64,000 nt of DNA from Entomortierella parvispora (lineage: Eukaryota; Mortierellomycota; Mortierellomycetes; Mortierellales; Mortierellaceae). Position numbers and translations under genes: made by a program. The stretch's first letter is position 1; every line of letters begins with the position of its first letter. The notes below the pieces were generated by a model. The model was not told the origin of the DNA, did no database searches, and saw nothing but the letters and a program-made list of their open reading frames with translations. The stretch lies in NCBI GenBank assembly GCA_963573315.1, contig OY752150.1:1798001-1862000 (forward strand), in the 5' to 3' direction. Shown here in pieces: positions 34,801 to 43,717 of the stretch.

Positions 34801-37800
34801 AGGTCAAGGACTATGAGACTATCTCACTAGCTCGAAGTATAGGATGGGTGACTCAAGTCTACAGACGCCACGTCAAGTCTGATGGGTCCATGGTCACTAT
34901 CCGCAAAAAGTGTCTTGGTATTTTGCAATGTCCGTTTCCAGGCTGCCTGTGGGTGCGACGGCCAAAAGTTAATGGACCTATCGATGGGGCACCGGACAAA
35001 CCCGAGGATCATTTTTGCTCCGTTCATGAGAGGGATCTCGAACATCTGCCATGCGGGGCTTCCGTGGTTTTGGTCGAGAAAGGAGGAAACATCGAATTCA
35101 CCCATCATGGCTACCATACACATCCTGAACCGATCCCGAAGAGAGCATCACAGGACGCCCTAAACTACCTCGAGACGATTGTATCTACAGCTCCTGAAAG
35201 CAGACCTAAGCACCTTCTCCATCAGACGGAGCTACGGGACTCCATTAGCAAAAGGTTCAAGGTCTACCGTAGTCTCAGCTATTTGAGATACCGGCGAAGC
35301 AAGATTATACACAAGAATCGGAGTACCAACGACATCGGCCAGCTGGCTGCTATGGAGGAGGTGATCGGATCCAAGTGCTTTCCATCCACAAGTATGTCAG
35401 CCTGCGATGGACATCTGTCAATTTCGATTCCGCCAATGCGAGAGGTCGGCCAGGGCCTGAACACGCCATTTCAAACGGATTCGATCCATGGTGTTGTGAC
35501 GGATGACCATTACGCTGATATCAATATCACGATCACTTCGGCCTACAGTGACGTTCTCAAAATGACGATTCCCATTGTAACGACGATCATGTTTGGCAAG
35601 ACCAGTGAGCACTACAAGAAGCACTTCTTGGCGGTGTTCGACCTGGACTTGTATGCAGACTTCGATGACTTCGATCAAAATTTCCCAGGGATGACCTGTG
35701 ATTTTGCGGATGGACTGCGGATCGGCTTTCAGGAAGCGGTTATTGAATATTTTGGAATCTCGCCTGAAGAGTTCGTTCTTGAGAGACATTTCGGTTTTTG
35801 TGTCGTTCATTACGAACGCTCGGTCGTTCGAGTTCGCAAGAATGGAGCCGTTGTTCCGCCAGAAAGAGAAATGCATTTCTACCACCTTGCCATGGGGCTT
35901 GTATCTAGTGATTTGTCTCGTACAGATTTCTATGATATGATAGCTGAGATAAGGACCACCTTCCCTAACACTAAAAGGTGGCGTGACTTCTACATGCATG
36001 ATGCTCGCTGCAGGATTATGTTCGCTCCGCTACGGGATGTCGCCGCCAAGGAAACCATCTCGAAGGATACCAACGCCCAGGAAAGTGTTGGCGGAGACAT
36101 CAAGTTATGGATCACCCGTATACATCCGACTTGTTCCATCATTCAAGCGGCGTCTGCTCTCATCAAATACCAGGAGAGCATCATCGAGGACTTCGAATTC
36201 GTATGTCAAGGCGGTATACTCCGGTATAAGGATGCTAGGAAAACGAATCCCAAACTGAGGTCCCGATCATCCAGAGAAGGCGCAAAGAATCGAAGAAAAG
36301 CTGCTGGGATCAAGTTACTGGAGCAGCACAACCGGTTCATGCGAGAAAAGCCAGTGCCAAACGTCAAGTACACCAATGACGGTCGAGCGCCCGACACTGT
36401 CAAGACTCTTCTCTTGCCAGATCTCAAGAAGCGTGCCATATCCAAGCGTGCCATCAAAGCAGGAGGTACTGGAAGGAATACCGAAGGCAGGGGTCCAGGA
36501 CGACCAAGGGGAAGTCGTAATGTGTTACCCTCCATCGGATCTGTCGGAGATATTAACTGGAGTACCTTTGGGATCCCATGGAGGAGGCAAGAGCCTGTGC
36601 TTAATCGATTCACGTTCGAGAACAGTTGCCCCGTCGACTCTACCTTGATGGCCTGGTTCCTGTTATCAAAGTATGCTGGGGTAACTCTCCCGTCTGCCGT
36701 TGCGGATTCAAAGGCTGGTCAAATATTACTGCGAGTAATGGAGGATATCCGGGCTACCCGTTATGATTACGCGCGAGAGCTCTGGTGTACGGAGGTGATG
36801 GGGTTAGAGAAACGTCAACATCATGACCTCTACAAGAGCTTGGAGGAAGTATTCCTCGATCTTCTGCCTGGTTTATCGCGATATGAGGTTGTGAGAACGT
36901 CGGACTGCACTCGATCGGAATGTCCACACCAAATCGACAGGCTCGCCCTGAGGGCAGTTGTTATGCGGACCCCCGAGAAGATTACTCAGAGCTCATTTGA
37001 TCTCTCGTGGACGTATAATCCCGGCTCTCTTTGCTCGAGGAGGATTGACGTGTCATCCGGGAATAACAATGACGTGATCGGGAAGGACACGCGATTGGAA
37101 GTACTCACCGATGTCGATGCCGAAGGAGGACTCCAGCTTTGGCATGCATGCGCAGGGTCGAGAAGATCAACGGGACCGATAACGTTGACTACACATCCCT
37201 ATCTGATGGTCATCGATTGTTTCCAAGCATCTTATCAACCCGGTGGGGAACAAAACGCAAGTACTCCACCGGCCATGTTGACAATGGCAGGCAAGAGCTA
37301 CAAGCGAGGGGCAATTATGTACAGCAATGGATACCACTTTTGCTGTACAGTTTTCGCTGGTACCGTTGCATTTATGTATGACGGAGCAAGCAGAGGAAGG
37401 CTTATCCGCAATGTGCCTATCAAGTCGCTTACACATCCCACTGGCTACCGGATTGCTCACGTATGGTACATTCGCCAAGGGGCTGAAGAGGGCATATCAC
37501 AGGCCGTGGATCCCGCCCCTTCAGTGTTGGATGACGGCACAGTTACTAGTGAGGTGTTACTCAGTAGCAGTGTAATTGATAAAGGCGATGATGTCAGCCT
37601 GAGCATGGAGTCAGTTCAGCAGCAATCCCTCTCCACCCCCGACAATGGGAAGGCCAAGAGCTGTGGCACTCGCCGAAGCCGAAGAGGAGAGGTCGTTTTG
37701 CCTCCATTTCAGGACACGCTAAAGGCTCGCCGGAGCAAGAAGACGCGCTACCCAGTTGGCCTTAGTGTCTGCCCAGTGAGTAACAAGGGGAAGCGACCTG

Positions 37801-37982
37801 TCTGTGGTGCCTGTAAAGAGGAGCTTGAGCGCGACAGCCTCAGGTTTGTATTTACAACGATCTCGGGTGACATGGACAAAAGAGTAGACAATGTTTCTTA
37901 CCACTTCAGTCACGACTGCATGACGGCGCTCCCGGAAGATCATCATAGAGAGGCCAAGGAGGCTCTAGATAATGAGTCTTGA
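31801..37982 (+). CDS. Giant transposase-cysteine peptidase fusion, 13 exons
   Basis: Exons 31801-32165, 32260-32313, 32392-32433, 32539-32598, 32677-32745, 32859-33467, 33545-33607, 33698-33982, 34076-34108, 34193-34267, 34355-34462, 34583-34663 and 34751-37982 give 1691 residues in one frame. The first 615 are disordered, Ser/Pro-rich and include 18 heptads of SVSPMAR type. The last exon carries: a GCM/WRKY-like zinc finger (about 669-739; CLGILQCPFPGC...HHGYHTHP); a DDE core with D858 (FQTDS), D932 (MTCDF) and E1059 (NAQES); an AT-hook-like GRPRGSRN (about 1198); a peptidase with C1241 (NSCPVDSTLMAW), H1477 (NGYHFCCTV) and D1492 (YDG); and a C-x2-C...H...C finger near 1633. It is homologous along the last exon to 50899-54541. 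Domain names rest on motif reading only; the DDE assignment to Mutator-like elements is probable, the peptidase class less so. Confidence 0.75.
32880..33260 (+). repeat. 21-bp coding tandem repeat (about 18 copies)
   Basis: Unit close to CCGATGGCCAGGTCTGTCTC plus one base, encoding SVSPMAR in the gene frame with variants SASPMAR, SVTPMTR and SVSPMMR. Because 21 is a multiple of three, several other frames are also open through it. The copies group by variant, showing local expansion. Confidence 0.9.
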
Positions 37983-38637
37983 ACATGGAAAGGAAAGAGA
38001 ACAATAAACTTGGTTAAGACTTCACTGAACGCTTTGTTGTGGTTGATGCTGGAGGGAGGTTGGTTGCAATACAAGAATCAACAGTAAAATCGATACACCC
38101 ATAATCTAAGTTGCGTCAACTACAGTCGATAATCAAGACTGTGAGGGGCAGGACTGAACGATCTTTACAAGGGCGAGCCAGGGCAAGGCAGTGTGGAGGA
38201 GATTTAAGGCAGAAGAGGGTGTCAAGGCGGATGGGGGTGTGTATTCAAGATACTGGGTGAGGAACCAAACTACCTAAAGGAGGTATACTAAAGGATGGTA
38301 TGTGTGTCACGAGCATGCTTGTGTGTGTCACGGGGTGTCGCCACTGTGCCATGGTGGCAGCAGGAGTGGCAACAGAACCATAAAACGAGAGCGACTGCGT
38401 GCAACACAAGGTCTGTGGATGCGACAACTACAGATTCCCGTCGCGTCGCGTGAAATGAAGGAAGTGAAGAGGGTTACTGTATAACGACAGGATCCAAGGA
38501 GGTGTGCGAACAATATGGCATCCTTCACTGGTCACCGTCACTCCTCCCGCTCGTTCTATTCATAGATACAAGATTCATTCTCAGACAAAGAAAGTTCATA
38601 ACTCTATACAGGAATCAACAGTAAAATCGATACACCC
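37983..38637. other. Intergenic, with a short direct repeat
   Basis: A phrase of about 28 bp, AATCAACAGTAAAATCGATA plus CACCC, occurs at 38078-38102 and again at 38613-38637. The second copy ends exactly where the duplicated promoter block begins. A GTGTGTCACG motif recurs at 38300-38335. No gene seen. Confidence 0.5.
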
Positions 38638-39193
38638 CTATCGAACAGAGTCTGGGATCGAGTCAGAAAATCGTGCTTGTGGACGATGAAGCGCCAAATA
38701 AAGTTTGAAAGGCACGAAGAATTTAAGGTTGTATTCGATAGAAGAGCTGTGCAACATTGGTTTCCAGTGCCACTTGCCATTATGTATTTAGTGTATTTGC
38801 ATCGTTCCAAACAGAACTTTAACTGCAAAAAGGCATAAACAAAGTTGATTGAGGGCGAGGGCGAGGGCATGGCATATGAGTCATCGTTCTAGGATAAACT
38901 CCTTAACTATAATAAAGTATATATAAGAAGGACGTGGTGGCTCACTGAGCTTCTCTAGTTCGCTTTCACTACGAATTCTCCCTACTACCTTTTTCACATT
39001 GCTAGACGATACCAGCAGACGGTACTCTCATATAGCACCCTTGAAAGCCAGTAGCACTTGCCAAAATTCCTTCCCCACCTATTTGCCCCCATCCCGGACA
39101 CTGCCGATCGGGAAACCACCTCCTCGTCCCACCCTACACTCGGTAACCCAGCCCCCCCAGATCAATCACCATTGCAATACCCCTACTCGTTAG
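38638..39193 (+). promoter_or_regulatory. Duplicated promoter/leader block, copy A
   Basis: 556 bp repeated at 48353-48907 with essentially one indel. It contains GAGGGCGAGGGCGAGGGC, a TATATATAAG box at about 38919 and a pyrimidine-rich leader of CCCCACC/CCCCATCC words. Both copies sit directly upstream of plus-strand genes for short secreted or surface-type proteins (39240 and 48953) that are themselves unrelated. The equal placement, 45-47 bp from each ATG, supports a promoter role. Confidence 0.7.
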
Positions 39194-39239
39194 TTCTAAT
39201 CTAAAAGATGATTGTACCTCCCATTAGCCTTTTATCGCC

Positions 39240-40475
39240 ATGCTCTTTCGTAGTATCTTCCTGGCGGCCCTAACGGTCTTGTTAGTTACGGGTTACCCCC
39301 ATAGCCAGCCCCCAACTAAGCACTCTAAGCATGTCTCTCTCGACTTCCTGAACAAGACCTTGGCCCAGTATAACAACCAAACTATCTGGAAGTATTACCA
39401 ACACGCGGGTCGTGATAGCAATACTGAGATCCCCTCTGAAGATTTACCTGAGCTCCCAATGAAGTGCATCACGTGCTTCCGCGATATGTGCTACAACGAA
39501 TGCTACATGCAATTTAATAGTGAGAGTGTGGTTGACCATCCATACGGTGTGTGGTCCCAGGTTAGTTCCGCAGTGTGCTTGGCTGCGAATAGCAAGGGCA
39601 CTGCCACTATCAGTATCACGCAATCCGCATCGTTCAGCATCTCGTGGAAGACAGGATTTAGTGCCAAGCTAGACGAGATTCTCAGCCTTAGCATGGACAC
39701 TACCCTTACTTCCACAACTACTAGCCAGACTGGATATTCACTCCCAGTTTCGCCCGGCCAACAGGGTTACGCGGGATTCCAACCAACCTACACCACTGTG
39801 AAGGGTGCCGCTGCTTTTTACGATAACGCTCACAATAATCTGGTTGGGTCTGTCGAGGTGACCTTTGACAATCCCAAGGTTCTAAATGGTTTCACTGTGG
39901 GCACGTTCCAGCTGATGGTCCAGAAGACCAATAGTGACTGCAGTGATGGTGGCCTTTCAATTCTTCAGTCTTCATCCACCACTGTTAGCGGCACATGCAC
40001 TAGCGGCTTTCTCGGTACGTCTAGCGGTAATGGCCCACAGTGCGCTTGCTGCTCGGCAGAAGGGGATTGCAACCAGGACTGTGTAGGAGGCGTGTGTACC
40101 GATAGTACTGGCAGCACCGATGGTTGCGGGGCTAGTGTCTCACCTAATGGTGGCGGATCCTCAGGCGGCGGTGGATCCACGGGTAGCTGCTCTACTGGTT
40201 TCGCCGGCCTTGGCAACGGTGGCGGTCTTAAATGCGCCTGCTGCACGGCCAGTAACGATTGCAAGGAGAGCTGCTATGGTGGTATCTGCTCTGACAGCAC
40301 TGGCGACACTTCCGGTTGTGGTAGCAGCACTGGTGGTGGCGGTGGCGGTGGTGGACCATCATGCACACCTGGCTATTCAGGTACAAAGAGTGGTAACGGT
40401 CCCAATGGGTCCTGCTGTGCTACCGAGAGTGATTGTAACTTCGACTGCACTAACGGTGTCTGCAATGGTAGTTAA
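39240..40475 (+). CDS. Secreted protein with three C-terminal Cys-rich modules
   Basis: 411 residues, single exon. A signal peptide covers about residues 1-18 (MLFRSIFLAALTVLLVTG). A pair of Cys-rich turns (CITCFRDMCYNEC) at 76-87 precedes a beta-rich, Ser/Thr-rich central domain (about 100-230) with amphipathic strands such as TATISITQSASFSISWKTGF. Three Cys modules follow at about 253-296, 317-360 and 375-408, with the pattern C-x5-G...GNG-x2-C-x-CC-x4-DC-x3-C-x2-G-x-C, separated by Gly-rich linkers. I do not recognise a family. The alternating strands of the centre recall beta-pore or lectin-like proteins, but this is only a guess. A chromovirus LTR starts 28 bp after the stop. Confidence 0.8.
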   Translation: MLFRSIFLAALTVLLVTGYPHSQPPTKHSKHVSLDFLNKTLAQYNNQTIWKYYQHAGRDSNTEIPSEDLPELPMKCITCFRDMCYNECYMQFNSESVVDHPYGVWSQVSSAVCLAANSKGTATISITQSASFSISWKTGFSAKLDEILSLSMDTTLTSTTTSQTGYSLPVSPGQQGYAGFQPTYTTVKGAAAFYDNAHNNLVGSVEVTFDNPKVLNGFTVGTFQLMVQKTNSDCSDGGLSILQSSSTTVSGTCTSGFLGTSSGNGPQCACCSAEGDCNQDCVGGVCTDSTGSTDGCGASVSPNGGGSSGGGGSTGSCSTGFAGLGNGGGLKCACCTASNDCKESCYGGICSDSTGDTSGCGSSTGGGGGGGGPSCTPGYSGTKSGNGPNGSCCATESDCNFDCTNGVCNGS

Positions 40476-40503
40476 CTTACACGGCTAATATCTACGAACA
40501 TAC

Positions 40504-40623
40504 TGTAACAGTAATAGAGTAATATGGTGACCTCACGCGATCCACACCTATATAAGTTCATACCCAGTCATATAATAAACGACACTTCTTGCCTCCACTC
40601 CACTCCCCGGTAAATCTATTGCA
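40504..40623 (+). repeat. 5' LTR of the chromovirus
   Basis: 120 bp, TG...CA ends, with a TATATAAG promoter box at about 40550 and a downstream ATAATAAACG that could act in polyadenylation. Identical to the 3' LTR except for one T/C difference near position 106. Confidence 0.95.
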
Positions 40624-40748
40624 TGGTAGCAAAGGTCCCTCGATCCACTGACACTCTGACACTCTGACACCCTGACACCTGACACCTTGACACCCTGGAC
40701 CCCCTTGCCTCCCTCTTTGATCAACTCTCCCTTGACAACCCACCCACC

Positions 40749-41675
40749 ATGGACTCTGCAATACCATCATTCAAATTCCCTCACCCTACACCCTTCAACG
40801 GCAAACGCGATGGATTTTCCATTATCGACTTCCTCAAACGTATGAACTTCTTTTTTGAAGGCGCAAGCATTGCCAAAGAGCGCCAACTCGTGGTCACACT
40901 TGCTTTCGCTGGAGACAGTGTCATAAGCTGGTGGGCACTCCTCAACAAACCCAACACCACGCCCTTCTCCGAGTTCTCCAATCTCCTCACCACCGAGTTC
41001 AGCCCAGCAAAATTCAAAGAGCACATTCTCGACCTCACTATGAAGATGAAAATGGAGTTACCGCTTAACATCGCCAACGTCATGGCCTACATCACAAAAG
41101 CTCGCGAATACCATCTTCTCCTGCTGTCGTACTATACCAACAACCCTATTCTCCAAGACGCCATTCGTACTGCTTTCCTAAACGGAGCTCCTCCCCAGCT
41201 TCGTCAGATGCTCGAGGTCGCTATTGTCAATGCCGGCGATAACACAATTGACTTGCCTAAACTCTTCAAGGCCACTGAAGAGTTTGGCCGCATCTTCCAT
41301 GCCGACAACAGCTCACTGGGAGCAAAGGGACTCGCAGTCTCAGGATCCTCGGCTGGAATCACTAATCCCATGGCAATGGAAATCGACAACATTGGCAACC
41401 CCATGGCCCACCTCATTACAAAGGTTGCTAATCTTACGCTGCAGGTGAACAATTTGCAGGCTAACAACAGACAGAGACGTGGCCCTAACAAATTAACCCC
41501 AGATGAACGCCAAGAGCTTATAAACGTGAATGGTTGTTTCCGTTGCCGTAAACATCATGCCGGCCACTTTGCCGCCAACTGTCCCTCATATACAACCACC
41601 CCTCGCCGTGCTGTCAACAATGTCTCGTTTACTAACGAGGGCGTCTCCCAGTCGGGAAATGCCTCCGGCAACTAA
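40749..41675 (+). CDS. Chromovirus Gag
   Basis: 308 residues, opening MDSAIPSFKFPHPTPFNGKR. The capsid-like region has GDSVISWWALL and FSEFSNLLTTEF, typical of Ty3/gypsy Gag in fungi. A single zinc knuckle near the end reads CFRCRKHHAGHFAANC: spacing C-x2-C-x6-H-x4-C instead of the usual C-x2-C-x4-H-x4-C. It ends in a TAA; pol continues in another frame. It would assemble the particle and bind the element RNA. Confidence 0.9.
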   Translation: MDSAIPSFKFPHPTPFNGKRDGFSIIDFLKRMNFFFEGASIAKERQLVVTLAFAGDSVISWWALLNKPNTTPFSEFSNLLTTEFSPAKFKEHILDLTMKMKMELPLNIANVMAYITKAREYHLLLLSYYTNNPILQDAIRTAFLNGAPPQLRQMLEVAIVNAGDNTIDLPKLFKATEEFGRIFHADNSSLGAKGLAVSGSSAGITNPMAMEIDNIGNPMAHLITKVANLTLQVNNLQANNRQRRGPNKLTPDERQELINVNGCFRCRKHHAGHFAANCPSYTTTPRRAVNNVSFTNEGVSQSGNASGN

Positions 41676-42098
41676 GGTCGGTCCGGACCTCAGTTGTCGA
41701 AACTAACTTTAAAACACCAGAGTTAAGTGCTGCGAATAAAGCTTTTCATGATTCTCCCAGACATGCTCCAAACCATGATATGCGAACTCACATCCACGAT
41801 GCTCTGGTTGTCCCTTCGGACCGAAACCTAAATCAAAACCCTGTTGCCTTGCCCGCTCCAGTTGCCTTGCCCGCTCATTTACCTAGATCCTACGTTACAG
41901 ATGAGCCGGACCCTCTCGCTGTTCTGCTAGCACCTAGTGTACCTCCGTCCAAAAGTCAGTTGAAAACGTTGAAGCGTCGTACAATTCGCCTACACCAATT
42001 CACTGTCCAAGAGGCGGAGAACCAACTGCTCACCTTCATTGGATCAATCAACGGTCACCCTGCGAAAATTCTAATTGATGGTGGAGCAGAAGGTAATA

Positions 42099-43717
42099 CA
42101 GTAAGGGACAAAACTGTCCCAATGTTTTCAATATTTATACTTGAGGCGCGATTACTGGATCAATACTCGTAACTTTCGCGTAATATTTGGAAAGAAGATA
42201 GCCCTACCATTAATGTAAAGAACTGCCAAGTTATAGATCAATGGTCTATGTCTATTCAGAGATATCATTTTTTTGGTGGAGTAAATCATTGGGACAGTTT
42301 TGTCCCTACCCTTTTTTAAATTTTATTTTCGTTGTTTTCTCCTTATATCTGGCTATTCTAGTACTTGGTATGCCTGCCTTTGGCAGAATAGACAGCCTCA
42401 ATACGCCTGGGCATGCTCCTGATGAGTACTCGGCAATAGTCAACAGGAATTTTGTACCACTCAGTCGATATTCTCTCCCATAGTTCTTGGCTGCTTGTTG
42501 GGTATGTTTTATATTTTCTAAGCTGTGTCTTGAGGTAGTTCCACATGTGCTCGATAGGATTGAGGTCAGGAGACTGGGCAGGCCAATATAGAAGCCTTCC
42601 AGCCTCCTCGGTAAGTTGAATTTCCTCCAAATAAGCCTTAGTAACCTTTGCAGTATGCTTGGGATCGTTGTCATGTTGGAAGATAAACTCCTCTTGACTC
42701 ATGCCCCACTCCTCGATAGACATCTTCAAATCCTCTTTGAGAATCTGTATGTACAATTGGGAGTCCATGGTATCGTCAATCTTGGCGATATAGCCGGGTC
42801 CATGCCATGACATACAAGACCATACCATAACATTTCCGCCACCAAACTTGACTGTTCCTTGGACTGTACGACTGTTCAGCTTCGGTTGTTGATCATCCCA
42901 GACGCATCTAAGGCCGTCTGAACAAATCCTGTTAATTTTAGACTAATCAGAGAAGACAACATTAGCCCAATCATCTTCCGTCCATTCTCGGTACTTTTTA
43001 ACAAACTGTAAGCGGCCAGATACGTGTCGTTTCCTTAGCGCAGGTCTCTTTATAACCTTCTTGGCGATCAATCCAGCTTCTGTGAGACGCCTCCGAACAG
43101 TCTTGACTGATACAGGCTCCGGGAGCAAGGTAACGGTCTCCTTGTGCGCCTCGACAGCCGTTTTGAAATTTCCGCGTTTCAGTCCAACCTTGATATGTTC
43201 AACAGTCTGGGCCGAAATCTTTCTCGGTCGACCGCCCTTATTAATGGTTATGTTCTCTTTGTTGTCCTGCATGATCCTTCCAGCAGCTGACTTCGAGATC
43301 TTGAGTCGATCGGCCACCTGACGGATTGAAGAACCGTCCTCCAGGAGCTGTGTAGCTAACTTGACGGTTATTTTAGGAATTGCCTTCATACTTTGTAAAA
43401 ATGAAGAAGAAGGAGGAAGGAACCGAGAGACGAAAAAAAATTGCGTATCATAACAACAGATATCGAGGAAATGACGTTTTAGAATTTTTTTAGTGCATTT
43501 TTTAACATAGGGACAAAACTGTCCCAATGATTCACGACACTAAAAAAATAATATCTCTATATAGACATAGGCCTTTGATCTATAACTTAGCAGTTCTTTA
43601 CATTAATGGTAGGACTATCTTCTTTCCAAATATTACGCGAAAGTAACGAGTATTGATCCAGTAATCGCGCCCCAAGTATAAATATTGAAAACATTGGGAC
43701 AGTTTTGTCCCTTACTG
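42099..43717. mobile_element. Tc1/mariner-type element nested in pol
   Basis: 1619 bp flanked by a duplicated TA (42097-42098, 43718-43719). Terminal inverted repeats of about 210 bp start CAGTAAGGGACAAAACTGTC. The same GGGACAAAACTGTCCC palindrome recurs, inverted, at the inner end of each arm (about 42290-42308 and 43506-43525), an IR/DR-like layout in which transposase-binding sites are repeated within each arm. The two arms are almost identical, so the insertion is recent. Confidence 0.93.
42358..43389 (-). pseudogene. Tc1-type DDE transposase with one nonsense codon
   Basis: 344 codons on the minus strand from ATG 43389 (MKAIPKITVKLATQLLEDGS). An N-terminal paired-type helix-turn-helix is followed by a GRPRK-type basic motif (KGGRPRKIS), then the catalytic core: first Asp in VVFSD, second in FQHDNDPKHTAK and Glu in SPDLNPIEHMW. 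A TAG at 42943-42945 stands immediately after the first catalytic Asp, where relatives have Glu (FSDES). Otherwise the frame is open to the end. The second-Asp to Glu interval is 39 residues by my count, longer than the 34 of classic Tc1. Confidence 0.9.

Noticed and set aside
31801-37982. Reading the region as several separate small genes
   Set aside because: All candidate exons join in a single open frame with consensus splice sites, and the last exon lacks its own good start.
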